Origin: Posidonia oceanica | Taxonomy: Eukaryota > Streptophyta > Magnoliopsida > Alismatales > Posidoniaceae | Assembly (NCBI GenBank): GCA_037176725.1 | Contig: JAZBRS010000020.1 | Span: 84,328,001-84,392,000, forward strand | Direction: 5' to 3' | Length of the DNA stretch: 64,000 bases | Shown: piece after piece, positions 1-10,584 of the stretch | Layout: the number at the start of each line of letters is the position of its first letter | How positions within the stretch are numbered: the stretch's first letter is position 1 | Notes under the pieces: model-generated | The model's database searches: none | The model's input: the letters and a program-made list of their open reading frames with translations, nothing else | Told to the model about the DNA's origin: nothing | Program-made: the position numbers and the translations under genes

Positions 1-329
1 GCCAAGACTAGGATCTCGAGAAGAGACAGTCCCTTGACTGGCATATCATCTTTAGACAACAAAACTGAGGTCAATGCTTGTTATTCGAAACCTAAGTTTC
101 CCTTAACTTTTCATTGCATTAAGACCTTTTTCTTTTCATAGCATTGGGTTGGTTTAAAGCATGCATTGCATAGATGTTGTTCCTAAGTTTTCTGAAGCCA
201 TGTTAGGAACGTGTCTGAGTTTTCAGAGGTCACTTTGGACTAGGGGCAATAGTACCCCTAGATGGAATAAGAAATTTGCCAAGATTGTGCAGAAGAACGG
301 TTCAGAGGCGTTAAACATGCAAATATCAG

Positions 330-432
330 CGTCCAACGTTGGACGCATCATTTGAAGCGTATAACGACCAATAGAGGAATATTGGACGCATGGTACTACG
401 CGTCTTACGTTTTAACAGTGACTTAAGTTACA
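330..432. promoter_or_regulatory. Palindromic block downstream of PMD gene 2 (element A)
   Basis: The block holds the palindromic core GTCCAACGTTGGAC, the variants GTATAACG and TTGGACGC, and a degenerate copy of the CAGTGACTTAAG palindrome. The same word set recurs at 2120-2275, 6061-6225, 34965-35035, 41505-41660 and 43222-43375. Its function is unknown. It lies in the 3' flank of gene 2. Confidence 0.5.
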
Positions 433-598
433 GATTCTTGATAAAGGGCCCTTAAACGAATGCCAAAGCCATTAGGGAGTATTTCTGAACTCAACACTGT
501 CCAAAGCATGTGAACAAGGATGAAAAATAAAAGATATATTTATTTTCTTGAAGAGATAAAGATACATGGTCCCAAAGATAAAAAATTACAATAATTGC
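433..598. other. AT-rich 3' flank of PMD gene 2
   Basis: This is AT-rich sequence just downstream of the gene 2 stop, read on the minus strand. I see no coding potential. It is the likely 3' UTR and polyadenylation region. Confidence 0.35.
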
Positions 599-1940
599 CT
601 ATCTAATTGTCTTCTTCCTTTTCCTACGCAGCACGCCAGTCGCTTCAACCCACTCCGCGGGTTTGGATAGTGGATTTGAATACCACCTCTAGTGCGCATC
701 CTCCCATAGTAGGCAGCAAGTCAAGGGAGCAGCTGATGTCCCATCTGAATCATCATGGCAGTCCAGAGACGACCAAAGAGCCCGAATGTAGTACACCATC
801 ACTGCATCGGATAGAAGACTGCACTCCCGAACCTGAATATGGGGAATAGAACTCAGCAGAGGCGGCACCCCTTTCTTTTGTCCCACCATCTCGAAGCAGC
901 GATGAGAGTTATACACCACAAAGTGAGTGGGCCCTATCAACTCCAACTCAACTGAAGAGCCTCACGCCTGGTGCTTATGATAGGAGGGTGTGGAAGGTGC
1001 AAAAATGTCAATAGGGGCAGAAGCCAAAGAGCAAACCCTTTCCTCAATCAAATCAGTCCTCGTAGGCCCGAGCCTCGGGAAATGGACCTATAGCAACTTG
1101 GAAAGAAGAAAAGGAGAGCCCACAAAATACCCCCCAGTTGAGACGCTGGTTAGACCGAGGTATGTAGCTGCAAGGATGGCGACTGAAGGAGAACGCCAAA
1201 AGTGCTCAGTAAGGCCTATCAGAAACTCAGTATGGTAGACATCCAAGGAGAAGTCCTTGGAAACAAACACAGTAAGGCCTCCAATCAGCAAGTGCAGACA
1301 CATAAGCAACTGATCCTGCGAAGCAGAGTCCTCAATCCGTCGAAAACTGTAGTACAAATGAGCCAAGTTGAGTCTACGACTTCTAATCACCAAAAAAGTA
1401 GGTGGAGCAGTGAAGATACGGTCTATGAATGTCTGCATGTCCGCTGTCCCGTTTGGCAATGGAAAATCAATATCTGGCCAGGCCACTCCTATCTGAGTCA
1501 CGCCAAGTAGGCTATGAACATCTTCCACCAGGATTGTCATCTCACAACCCCCAAGGAAGAAGGTATGAGTTTCAATACTCCAGAAAGCGCATGAAGCATG
1601 GAGTAGAGGCTAGTCCAAGGCGGTGTCCAATAAATCCAGAAGTCCACCAAACCATGTACGGGTCAAAACGAGCTTCCTTTCCCGAGCCCAAAGTACAAAG
1701 TCTTTCACCCAAGGAGAATAGCAAGGGAAGTCATTGTCAAAGCAGGGTGTTTTTGTGAAGTTGAAGATTTCCTGCGAAATTGGAAACATAAGGAACAAGA
1801 GAGAATAGAAGGACAAATGAAGAAAACCATACCTTCCCCGCTTTGATATGGGACATCATATGCCCTTCAATCTCCTCCAGAGGTTTTGCAACTCCCTTCT
1901 TGTTGTGCATAAAAACGTTGGGGACTGGACCAGAAGCCAT
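599..1940 (-). pseudogene. PMD gene 2 of element A (plant mobile domain protein, broken)
   Basis: The gene has two exons. Exon 1 is 1940-1833, starting at ATG 1940-1938; a GT-AG intron occupies 1832-1772; exon 2 starts at 1771 and runs to TAG 601-599. The PMD hallmark lies near 1540, where an ETHTFF-like strand is followed by the EMTILVEDVHSLLGV helix. The C-terminus ends in a basic run, RRKRKK, that resembles a nuclear localisation signal. Several in-frame stops break the frame, for example after DTALD near 1610 and after LLSKLL near 1088. The copy at 41867-43219 has the same intron position and TATA spacing. PMD proteins in plants (MAIN, MAIL1) act in the nucleus and affect transposon silencing; what a transposon-borne one does is unknown. 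The start was chosen because it matches the sister copy and lies 88 nt below a TATA box. Confidence 0.75.
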
Positions 1941-2027
1941 GAGAGCAAGGAGGAAGAGAGGAAGAAGCAAAAGACAAGGAAAAATCAGCAAGGGGCAAGT
2001 GTGCACAAGTCCCAAGGGGTGGCCAGG

Positions 2028-2035
2028 CTTTTATA
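2028..2035 (-). promoter_or_regulatory. TATA box of PMD gene 2 (element A)
   Basis: TATAAAAG lies on the minus strand about 88 nt upstream of the gene 2 ATG. The same box occurs at the same spacing in the sister copy (41765-41772). Confidence 0.65.
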
Positions 2036-2119
2036 AGCCCAGGAAGACCGTTGGAGATCCTCCACACGGGCATTGAGAAAATTTTGCAGCAAGAAAGATT
2101 CTGGGTTCTCTTCGTTGTA

Positions 2120-2275
2120 CGTGGTGAATACTGCGTCTTACGTTAGCCGTGCCATATCAGGTGCATAACGTTCAAATCAGCTTTCCGGTGTTGGACGCAG
2201 AAAATCAAGCGGATAACGCTGTCCACACCAGCATATGCGTACAACGTTTTATCAGTGACTTAAGTCACTGAACTT
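2120..2275. promoter_or_regulatory. Palindromic block upstream of PMD gene 2 promoter
   Basis: The block contains repeated GTTGGACGC, GGATAACGCTG and GCGTACAACG words. It ends in a perfect 20-bp palindrome, TCAGTGACTTAAGTCACTGA (2252-2271). It lies about 85-240 bp upstream of the TATA box. The sister element has the palindrome with one change near 41504. Confidence 0.55.
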
Positions 2276-2724
2276 GGTTGAAGCTCCCTCTAATCTGTGA
2301 TTAAGTGGCGTAAACGTTTTTTATCAGTCCTAGAGGTTTGTTTAAGTTGAAATATGCGTGTGAGCAGTGGTTTCATACTTCTTGAACACCCAGGTCATTC
2401 AGAATCATGAGTTGTTCATTTCATCAAGTTAATGGCTCGCTAAGGCGTCGACAACTTCAAAACTCAATTTTAAAGCTTCCAGGTGAAATCTTTCTTTACA
2501 ACTATGGCATTTACATCTTATTTCACATGAATATGTTGGCTTCAAGTTAATTTGACTTAAGGGCCATTATTTTGCTATATTGGTCACTTAAGTTCATTTT
2601 AACTCCAAGAAAGGTATTTTAAAAGAGACATTTGACAAATTTTGCTGAGTGCGCAGAAATCTATATCATTTCAAAATATAACCGTTCCACAAGATCATTG
2701 GGGCATACCCCTGAAGTACAAGAA
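2276..2724. other. Intergenic stretch between PMD genes 1 and 2
   Basis: This is AT-rich sequence that aligns with 41046-41500 in reverse. It holds the 3' flank of gene 1. I see no ORF or repeat of note. Confidence 0.4.
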
Positions 2725-5700
2725 TTAAGAACCACTCTCTCCCTCACCCTTGGGAGCTGAAGGAGGAGCCGGAGAAGGAACTGTTGGAGGCTGAGGCAGC
2801 TAGCGAACGGAAAGGCCCGACGGAGCCCTGGAAATAGATCGGGAGCGGTGGCTACCCGACTGGTGGCTCGGTGCAGGAGGAACGGTCTCCCCCAACCTAG
2901 CACTAGACTTGCAGGTATACATCCGGTAGTGCCCTAGCTCTGCCTGTAGCTGAGAGGCGAACACCTTTGTGCCTCGCCAACTCTGAGAAAGGAAATGATC
3001 AGAATATCAGACACAAGCAAGGACATAGCAATAAAACAGCACTGAATCAAATCATATCGCCTAAGTCCAGGCAATCTCAGCGTCCCTATCGACAACTTGC
3101 TGCTCCAGCTCCCTGATCCGAGCGGCCTGAGAAGTAGAAGTTCCCTCCTGTTGTTCCAACTCCAGGATCTGAGCAGCCTGAGAAGCAACGGTCCCCTCCA
3201 GCTCCTCCAACCTCCCAACGGAGCTAGTAGCAATGAAGTCACTAGCTTGCTCCTTTAGTTCACTCTCCAGATAAGCAACCTACAAGCGGTAATGTCAGAA
3301 CCAGGGAGAATTCAGCTAAAAGTCAGAAAGGAAAAATAAAGACATTTACACCTTATCCTGGAGACGGGAGATCTCCTCTAAATGGTCTGGAGGAGGGGCG
3401 GTGCTAGTTGAGGGCTGCAAAGAAAGGAAATATAGTCAGCTACAGTTCATAAGCAGACTACAAAAGCTACAAGAAATATAAAGATACCTGAGAGGCGGAA
3501 GCACGTAGGCACTCGATCTCTCTGGTCAGAGCGAAGAGCTATTGAGTCAGACTACGCTCTCGCTGAGCCTGCTCATTTGCCGCCTTCAGCTGTGAAAGAA
3601 GGAAAGCAAGTTAGCAAGTTATCAAATCCGAATTAGCAATTTACAAAATGAAATTCAAAAGCTCACCACTATCTCCAGTTGGGCTTGGTAAGACTGAGCC
3701 TCCCCCAGTAGGGCCGCTCGAGACATCACCGCCTCCCAGGATCTGTGTCCCCCAAAGGGAGGTTCCCGCGCCCAAGGAAGTGGGACCGGTGGAGGACCAT
3801 CAAGGAAGAGAACTCCTGGTCCATCCACTTGGCCCACACCACCTCAACCTCCTCTGTCGTGTCTGTCGGAGCGGGAGAACCAAGGCGAGCCCAGTCCAGG
3901 AGCTGCAGACCGTAGACGTCCATCCAATGGCGAGCACGGCTCCCCCCACCACATGTCTCTCGCCAAACCCTGGGAGGAGGTGGTAGAGGTTGAATCTACC
4001 AGCGCCCCAGTTGCCGTAGTGCCTTGCCAATCTGCTAAAAATGGCAGTGGTTCCAGCAATGGATCCACACATCTCGGTCAAAAATTGCCCAGTCACGGGC
4101 AATCTCAGGAACGTTCGCATGCTCTCCCTCAGCATATGGATGCTAGATCATCTGAAGGGAGCAATACATGTCAGTGGGCAGCATAAATAAATAAATAGAA
4201 GCTGAAAAGTCGAAAGAGGGTAAATTACTTGAGCTGGAACCAGCAACTCGAAAAGCAAGCGACCAACATAGTGGTTGTCATCCGCAGGCTCTAGGGCTTG
4301 CTCAGCATTAGCCCAGAATAATCCTCAATGGAAAGGAACGCCGGCTGGAGGAACGGGAGGAGGGGCAGGATGCAAGAAAACAAAGTGATCCCATGCCCAC
4401 ATCTGCATAAAAAACGAGGAAGCTTACAGTAGCACATAATGTCCAGCAATATTCCTGAAAGTTGCACATTTAAGTACGCATTTTTACCTAAAGAAAGGGC
4501 AGATTCCCGCCTAGCTGGTGAGAACTACCATCCGTGAAGCGGAAGAGTGTAGAGTACAGGTGCACTAGGCTGGCCGCACCTAAGGCATACTCCCCCACCC
4601 GATCCAAATCCGCCAGAAGGGGTAGAAAGATGATAGACAGCTTGGAAGAAGCATGGGAGAAGAGGACCTCCCCGAACAACACCAACAGGAAAGCCCTAAG
4701 CTGCTGGTCAGCCTCTGCACTAGGTCCAGCCACCGTCGCTATCAACTCCTTGACCTGGCGAATCACAGAAGAAATTAATACAAGCTGGTGCCCATGCATG
4801 GTCACCTGCCTGCCTAGCAGCTCCCTCACCATACCGGTATAATCTAAGCGAACCCGTCCAGTCACTGGGCGGCCTGTCACCCGTAGGCCAGTCAGCCGGA
4901 CCATGTCCTCCAGCAAAAGGACGAACTTGCCCACCCTCGTGACTTTGGAACTGGTCCGGAAGTTGTACCGCTCCACCATTGCCTCCAGGAACATGGGACG
5001 AAGGGGAAAGTTGGGAATAGACAGGAAAGGTCCGAATCCCATTTCTCCTAGGCGCTCTTGCTGAAAGGGAGCCAACATATCATAGGATCGGCGGACCCGC
5101 CCCTAGTAGCACCGAATCACGGCTGGGGCTTGACTTTGCAAAAGAGAAGAAAAGAATTGTCAAGCAGGTAGATATAATCAAACTAAAATGAAGAAGAGAT
5201 TAAAAGGAAGGTTACCTGTCCTTTCAAGGCCAAAGTGGTAGTGGCATACTCCAGTCGAGACGCGTCCCTACACAGTCCCGACGCTTGAACCTCGTCATAG
5301 GGAATCTGGGCTCGCCAAAAGTCCAGGGGATCCATGGCACCACCCTCTTCCTCTTGCTGGACGAAGTCTAAAATATTGTGGTACCACCCGTCGTCCTCGC
5401 CAAACAGGGCAACTAAAGGATCGACAGGCGCCGCCTCGGGCTCCTCCTCCTCGAAAACCGTCTCCTCTGAGTCCTCCTCCATAGAACTGGTCGGATCACC
5501 GGAACCCGTGCTCGAAACTGCCCCGGTCTTTGCAGCACCATCGCTGGTAGCCCCCATCTCTGTTTCTGCAGCCACGGTGCCTATGACCGCCGCCTCGACC
5601 TCCGTGGCATCGTCACCCGCTACCCTAGTAGCCACCTCAGCCTCCGCGACATCACTACCGGCCACCACCTCGGTCACCACGGCCATCACCTCCACAGCAG

Positions 5701-5968
5701 CTGGGCCCACTTCCACGGCTTCCCCAGACGCTGTCCCAGCTCTCACAGTCATGGCCACCATCTCCGTAGCCGTAGTGCCAGCCTCCATGGTTGCCGCTCC
5801 ACCGACCACAGCCCCAGCAGCAGACTCTATAGCCATTGCCGCCGTCTCCCCTACAGTCGGGGCGGCTACTGGAGCCTCCGACGCAGGCTCGCTGGGAGTC
5901 GAAGGCCCTGGTCTCGTCCGAGCACATTTTACCATCCGAGAATAGAAATGGGAAATCCGTTTCTCCAT
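2725..5968 (-). pseudogene. PMD gene 1 of element A (PMD plus coiled coil, multi-exon, broken)
   Basis: ATG is at 5968. Exon 1 (5968-5216) encodes an Ala/Val/Thr/Glu-rich low-complexity N-terminus followed by an acidic stretch. An intron with GT at 5215 and AG at 5135-5134 leads to exon 2 (5133 to about 4487). Exon 2 holds the PMD domain: LEDMVRLTGLRVTGRPVTG and, further on, IIFLPLLADLDRVGEY, both typical of the family. Later exons encode a region starting MWAWDHF, then a coiled coil, then a Pro/Ser-rich tail ending at TAA 2727-2725. In-frame stops include TAG at 5105-5103, TAG at the end of exon 2 (the sister has CAA) and a TGA at the codon before GLFWA that both copies share. Introns are at the same places as in 38886-41045. 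It is a decayed PMD gene; its function is unknown. Confidence 0.75.
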
Positions 5969-6053
5969 TTGGAGCGATTTCGTCGAAAAAAAAAATGTCG
6001 CCGGAGAAGAAGAGAAGTAGAGTAAGGAGTCCGCCCGTTGTGTAAGACGAAGG

Positions 6054-6060
6054 CTTTATA
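6054..6060 (-). promoter_or_regulatory. TATA box of PMD gene 1
   Basis: TATAAAG on the minus strand lies about 86 nt upstream of the gene 1 ATG, nearly the same spacing as for gene 2. Confidence 0.55.
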
Positions 6061-6225
6061 CTAATCAACGTTGTACGCGTGTACTGGGACGTCCAACGCA
6101 TCGGAGGCATTGAAACGATTGTTCGCATAAATTGACGTGGCTAACGCCCCAAAGAAGGGAGAACGTTATACACAGAAACGCTTGCGAATAACATTGGACG
6201 CAGCAGTTCACGCGTCCAACACCTC
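6061..6225. promoter_or_regulatory. Palindromic block upstream of PMD gene 1 promoter
   Basis: It contains AACGTTGTACGCGT, GTCCAACGC, AACGTTATAC, TTGGACGC and GCGTCCAAC. It lies directly upstream of the TATA box and downstream of the gene ending at 6354. It is the same word family as at 2120-2275. Confidence 0.5.
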
Positions 6226-6353
6226 TATTACAGGGAGTTTTCTGAACTTAATTTCTCTTTGATAAAAAGCCATGAAAATATACCAGAAGGAAGGGAAGTA
6301 GGCAAAGGAAAATTAAAAACTGACTTTATTAATGATTAAAAATAAAATACTGA

Positions 6354-6640
6354 TTACAACTTTCGCTTCTTCGTAAGAAACTCAATAAATAATTTGGGCC
6401 TCACGCCCTCATACCAAGCGTCATGAGTGGCAAGGGAAATGGCTTTGCGGTCTGCATTTGCATTTTCCCACAAAGAGAGGATATGTTTCTGCCCCTTTCC
6501 GTCCCAAGTGCCAGCCTGATAGAAGACCTAAATGATGTCCCCAGGGGTGTATCTCAAGCGCGGGAGAATCATGTCAGAGAAATGAGGCAAGGGAGGTATG
6601 GCCCAGGGAGTGCCCAGCATCGAGAAGCATCGCTGGGGGT
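6354..6640 (-). pseudogene. C-terminal piece of a third antisense gene, cut by element D
   Basis: Reading the minus strand from 6640, one frame gives a protein tail ending in THDAWYEGVRPKLFIEFL and a basic TKKRKL, with TAA at 6356-6354. It contains the motif QAGTWDGKGQKHILSLW and one internal TAG in an apparent glutamine position. The rest of the gene lies beyond the LTR that starts at 6641. No family can be named from this piece. Its place, head-to-tail upstream of gene 1, suggests a third member of the antisense cluster. The basic C-terminus resembles a nuclear localisation signal. Confidence 0.5.
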
Positions 6641-6876
6641 TGTAGACACCCAAATATGGAAGTCAGGTGACGGTTGTTTGCTCCAGAAAGTGCACGCAAT
6701 CAAGGCGGCCCCCACCATTTCATCTGACCCCAAACCTAGACCCAAACCAGCCCAGACCCACCAAAACTCCACCAATCATACCCCAATACATCCAACACCA
6801 CAAATACCATAAAACCATAGCCCCGGATGGTCCACGAACCAGAGAAACAGGCTCAGAAACTAAGGCAGTAGTACTG

Positions 6877-6990
6877 ACATGATGACTCTCGCGTAGAGCT
6901 CTCGCATTTTGTCTTGTGTTAGTGGCGAAAACTGACAGACTGACACTCGCGTGGAGCTCTCGCGTTTTGTCCTGTGTCAATGGCGAAATC
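6877..6990 (+). repeat. Short tandem duplication in D's LTR
   Basis: Two diverged copies of a unit with CTCGCGTRGAGCTCTCGC followed by TTTTGTC lie about 65 bp apart. Related words recur at 8218 and 8436 (GCGTGGACCTCTCGCG). They sit 200-300 bp upstream of the TATA box and could be promoter elements. Confidence 0.4.
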
Positions 6991-7184
6991 AGGCGGTCTA
7001 GTTACTTGGGCCACCTTTTCCTCGCTCGCCATTGGCTCCAGCCCATCTGAGTCTGTGCCCTTGGATTCTTGGAACATCCGACCCTCCATTTTGACTAGTC
7101 CCATCTATTGATCTCCGACTTGTAGCACGCCTGCCTGATTCAAACCCAGATCCACGTCGACAGCTGGCACCGATTGCAGCAGCC

Positions 7185-7190
7185 TATAAA
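7185..7190 (+). promoter_or_regulatory. LTR promoter TATA box of element D
   Basis: TATAAA sits in a typical context with GC-rich, CT-rich sequence downstream. Transcription would start near 7210-7220, which would place the R region inside this LTR. Confidence 0.55.
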
Positions 7191-7887
7191 GCAAGCCCCT
7201 CGTTGCTCCTTCGCCCCTCTTGCTTGCCAACCGAATTCTCTAGCCTCCCTAGCATCCAGAGAGTTCTCTCGAGCATCCTTGAGCCCCAAACACCTTCATC
7301 TCACGTTTGTGATCGGAAGAACCCAACTCCGGCGAATCCCATCGCCGTCGAGCACCCATCCGAGTTCCACCACTCCCAGAACCTTCCCCCAGAGTTCCAG
7401 AGAGAGTGAGCAAACTTCCCATCGCTCCAGACCCCTTGCAGCGACCCCACAGCCTCCGTCCCGCCGCTTGCCGGAAGCGACGCCGTCGCCGGAGAAGACA
7501 AGCCCACAGTGAGTCTGTGGGCGATCCATTTGCTTCCTGTTTGTTTATATTACTGCCTTGTATTGTGTGTTCATTTACTTATTGCTCATTTACCTTTTTA
7601 GCAAAGTTAATTGCCCGTTTTAGTTTTCTTCGCCGTCTCCGGCGATGGGTCGTCGGCTCGTGTGCGGCCTCGCACCGTCGCGCATATAGCCGCTCCGACC
7701 TGTCGCCTAGAGGCTTCGGCATCGTCTCCCCAACTCTCGTCAGTGCGTCCACGGCTAGTCGTGCCCTCCACGCTACCTCTATGGTCGGCGGAGACCAGCG
7801 ACCGCCAGTGAAACATTGTCGAGGTGGACGGGATGATCTGGGCGGCGCCGTCATGTGTTTACACCTCGGTTGGGAAGCTAGACACAC

Positions 7888-8470
7888 CACCTTGCTACCC
7901 CAATTGATTTCTTTGCATTCCATTTAGAATCGGGCCCAAAATCTGGCGAGGAAGGAGCTTTGTCTGAATAGACCGATCTTGTGCCGAGGTCCTGCGTGGA
8001 CCTCTCACATTTTTGACTGTGATATCGGGCAAAGTTCCCAGCCCTTTTCCGACCCTTGTTTATGTTTATTTCTTACATATTATTGCATGCATGCCATCCT
8101 GGATGTACCACCTTGCTACCCCAACTGATTCCATTGCATTCCATTTAGTATCGGGCCCGGAATCCAGCGATGAAGGAGCTCTGTCTGAACAGACCGGTCT
8201 CACGCCGAGGTCCCGCGTGGACCTCTCGCGTTTTTGACTGTGATATCGAGCAGAGTTCCCAGCCCTTTTTCGACCCTTGTTTATGCATGTTTCTTTTATA
8301 TTACTGCATATTATTGTTCTTAGATACCCCCTCCTCATCATTCAATCGGTTCTCTACCGAATTGAATTGAGGAAGGCCTCCCATTTGGCCATGACTCTCC
8401 ACTGGGCAAGCGGACTGTTCCCACGTAGAGGTCCCGCGTGGACCTCTCGCGTTTTTAACAGTAGCCTCTA
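7888..8470 (+). repeat. About 221-bp tandem repeat in D's LTR
   Basis: Two full copies start with CACCTTGCTACCCCAA at 7888 and 8109. A third is partial, and only its GGTCCCGCGTGGACCTCTCG part is left near 8430. No coding role is visible. Confidence 0.6.
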
Positions 8471-8483
8471 CAAATGTGGATAG

Positions 8484-8781
8484 AGCTTATACTCTTGCAT
8501 TTTGCTTTCCCTTATGCATGTCTACATTCCAGCATTGTATTGTCGCTTCTCTGGTTTCATTTAACATTTATGTATGTTTATTTGAGCCTTATACTCTTGC
8601 ATTTACTTTCCCTTGCATGTTTATATTCTAGCTTTGTGTAGCTACTTCTTTGGTTTCGTTTAACATTTATGCATGTTTACTTGAGCCTTATACTCTTGCA
8701 ATTACTTTCCCTTGCATGTTTATATTCTAGCTTTGTGTAGCTACTTCTCTGAGTTCTTTTAGCATTGAGCAATGTTTATTT
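8484..8781 (+). repeat. About 99-bp tandem repeat in D's LTR, three copies
   Basis: Copies begin with GAGCYTTATACTCTTGCA at about 8484, 8584 and 8683. Each ends in a TTTA-rich, ATGCATG-bearing stretch. Confidence 0.6.
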
Positions 8782-9141
8782 GAGCTCTTTTTCTCTCGCT
8801 TTTGCACTTATCATGGCATGTTTCTTTTTGCTAGCAAGCATACATACATTGGCCTTCGGCCTACATTGAGCCACACTATGACCAGAATGACGTTAGAAAA
8901 GACCGCTCATTGGGCATGTCGGGGGTACCTAATACCTTCCCCGCGCGTAACAGGAGTCCTTACCCATCTCTGGACTGCAATGACCCAGTGTCGCATCCGT
9001 TTTGTATGGATCCAATTCAGTTTTCTTTTGTTTTGTTAATTTACTTCCGGTTTTCCTCGTCTTCCGACTTTCCTTAGTTAGACAAGGTGGCGACTCCCCT
9101 TTTTGCATTGTTTACTTTATTATTCGCTGATTTCGTCGTTT

Positions 9142-9495
9142 ATGGGTGTTTTTTCCCCTCGAGTAGAACTCTCCTCAGATACACCATTAACTGTGGCCCT
9201 CTTTCTCTTCGGCCGGGCGTCTGCGAGCTTTGGTAGCGGCCCCCGCGTCGTACATGAGAGACGGTTACAGTAGAGTGGCCACTCCGTCGGGGAAATCAGA
9301 CTTGACCTCATTCTTTTTTTCTTTTTATCGTCACTTATCATTTTATTGGTGTTTTTTTCCTCGAGTCGAACTCTCCTCGGATACACCATTAACTGTGGCC
9401 TTCTTTCTCTTCGATCGGGCATTTGCGAGCTTTGGTAGCGGCCCCCACGTCGTATTCGAGAGACGGTTATAGTAAAGTGGTGACTCCGCTGGGGA
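9142..9495 (+). repeat. Duplicated LTR-end plus PBS module in element D
   Basis: A module of about 150 bp (CTCGAGTMGAACTCTCC ... GCGAGCTTTGGTAGCG ... GAGACGGTTAYAGTARAG followed by a PBS-like TGGYSACTCCG) occurs twice, at about 9142-9295 and 9342-9495. The first copy is followed by TGGCCACTCCGTCGGGGA, a decayed primer-binding site. The second holds the apparent functional site. Confidence 0.6.
9478..9495 (+). other. Primer-binding site of element D
   Basis: TGGTGACTCCGCTGGGGA is the form seen after the LTRs of B and F with one change. Ogre/Tat elements are reported to prime from a tRNA-Arg; I could not verify the isoacceptor. Confidence 0.65.
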
Positions 9496-10584
9496 TACTA
9501 GACTCCGGCTTTTATGTCTTCTGCCTTTTGCTCATCTTGTGGTCTCTTCTTTCTTGCATCATTGCTCTAGCACTTTGTTACTTTACTTAGGCTTAATTGC
9601 AATGTCGTGATTGAATGCTCGTTCTCTTTTCACACCTACATATCATATCACTGCACACACATGCCTTAACATATACATGCCTTTCTTTGATTTGTTGATT
9701 GTTTTCATTTCACGAATCATGCACACAACACAATCACATGCCATGCTCATGCCTTTTGATGTGATGTATGATTTAGCATTGCCATGTTTGAATGTTTGTT
9801 TCCCCTTTCTTGCATTAATCCTAAGGTAAAGTAGAGATGTGATTGCCTCCTCCCTTGGTTTAACTTAAACAATGCAAGTAAAAGTGACGCTTTGGCTTAC
9901 TAGAGCTTCTACACCAACTTTTACCCCTTTGCTGTTAATAAAATGTGTAAGCTAAAAAGCTTAATGCATACTCGCATGTTTGAGCATATAGGGCATGCAT
10001 TCTTCTCCTCATTGAGTCCGCCTATTAGTCTGAGAAGGATAGGTCCCGGCTGCCTGTTCCGTCGCTTTGGCGATAGCGCAGGTGGATTGGCCGTGTCCCC
10101 CTTGTCTGGGGTCGTGTCGGTGTTACTAGGGGATACAAGCCTTGCTTTGGCAGGTTGACGGCTCCCAAACGCACCACCCGTCACTGTCTGGCTTTGGCCA
10201 GGATTTAGACGGGAGCCTTACTTTTTTGACTGAGTCGGAGACCTATACACCCTGTGTGGATCCAGAGTAGACAACTTACTAGGACACACTAGATTGGTGA
10301 GAGAGAACATATTAGAGAGCATCCATATGCATATCATTCATACCACAACTAACAACATTTGCATTCATTTGTCAGGTCCTAACCTGTTTTGTTTGTTTTG
10401 TCCTTCAGACTGTGAGCGAGTTCCCTTGCTGGAGCTCGAGTCTGTTTCTTTGCTCACACCCCTATTGTGACACTTTCTCGACCCTCCTTTCTCGAGTTAT
10501 CCGTCGAGTTTGACGATAGCTCGTCCTAGGCGTCGTCCTTTTGTTCCCTGTCGTAGTCCAGTTCTCACTTGCTCTTGGACCGCC
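9496..10584 (+). other. Untranslated leader of element D
   Basis: No ORF of note. It aligns in blocks with the leaders of B and F: an ATAAAA-rich block near 9940, a GC-rich block at 10005-10210 with CCCC...GGGG pairing near 10097-10111, and a pyrimidine tract ending TTTTGTCCTTCAG near 10405 that looks like a splice acceptor just before gag. Confidence 0.5.

Larger units (their letters stand above)
1..6640 (+). mobile_element. Element A: 3' part of a Tat/Ogre-type retrotransposon with antisense PMD genes
   Basis: This block carries at least three genes on the minus strand (599-1940, 2725-5968, 6354-6640). It is collinear with 38886-43750, where the same genes lie antisense to a Tat-type pol. 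By that comparison A is a plus-oriented element whose pol lies left of the window. Tat/Ogre elements are known to carry extra antisense ORFs between pol and the 3' LTR, and PMD domains are known in Ty3/gypsy elements. A has no LTR of its own in the window: at 6641 a foreign LTR interrupts its last gene. The orientation is inferred, not seen directly. Confidence 0.65.
6641..9476 (+). repeat. 5' LTR of element D
   Basis: It starts TGTAGACACC and stops just before the PBS. Inside are a TATA box (7185), a GC-rich stretch (7290-7850), two tandem arrays (7888-8470 and 8484-8781), the family block GGGGGTACCTAATACCTTCC near 8930, and two copies of a terminal module (9142-9495). The right end is uncertain by a few bases because the terminal TTACA seen in the first module copy reads TTATA here. 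Confidence 0.65.

Noticed and set aside
689..946. Separate small gene on the minus strand
   Set aside because: It is the in-frame continuation of PMD gene 2 after a stop, matching 42850-43110 in E.
5334..5945. Plus-strand ORF of 203 codons rich in Ala/Ser/Thr
   Set aside because: Shadow of the low-complexity N-terminus of PMD gene 1, which has the start, TATA box and intron on the other strand.
6641..9476. LTR at 6641 as the 3' LTR of element A
   Set aside because: The preceding bases lack the GGAGGG-type tract seen before the LTRs of B and G, and a coding frame of A runs right into the LTR. A tandem element sharing one LTR is still possible.
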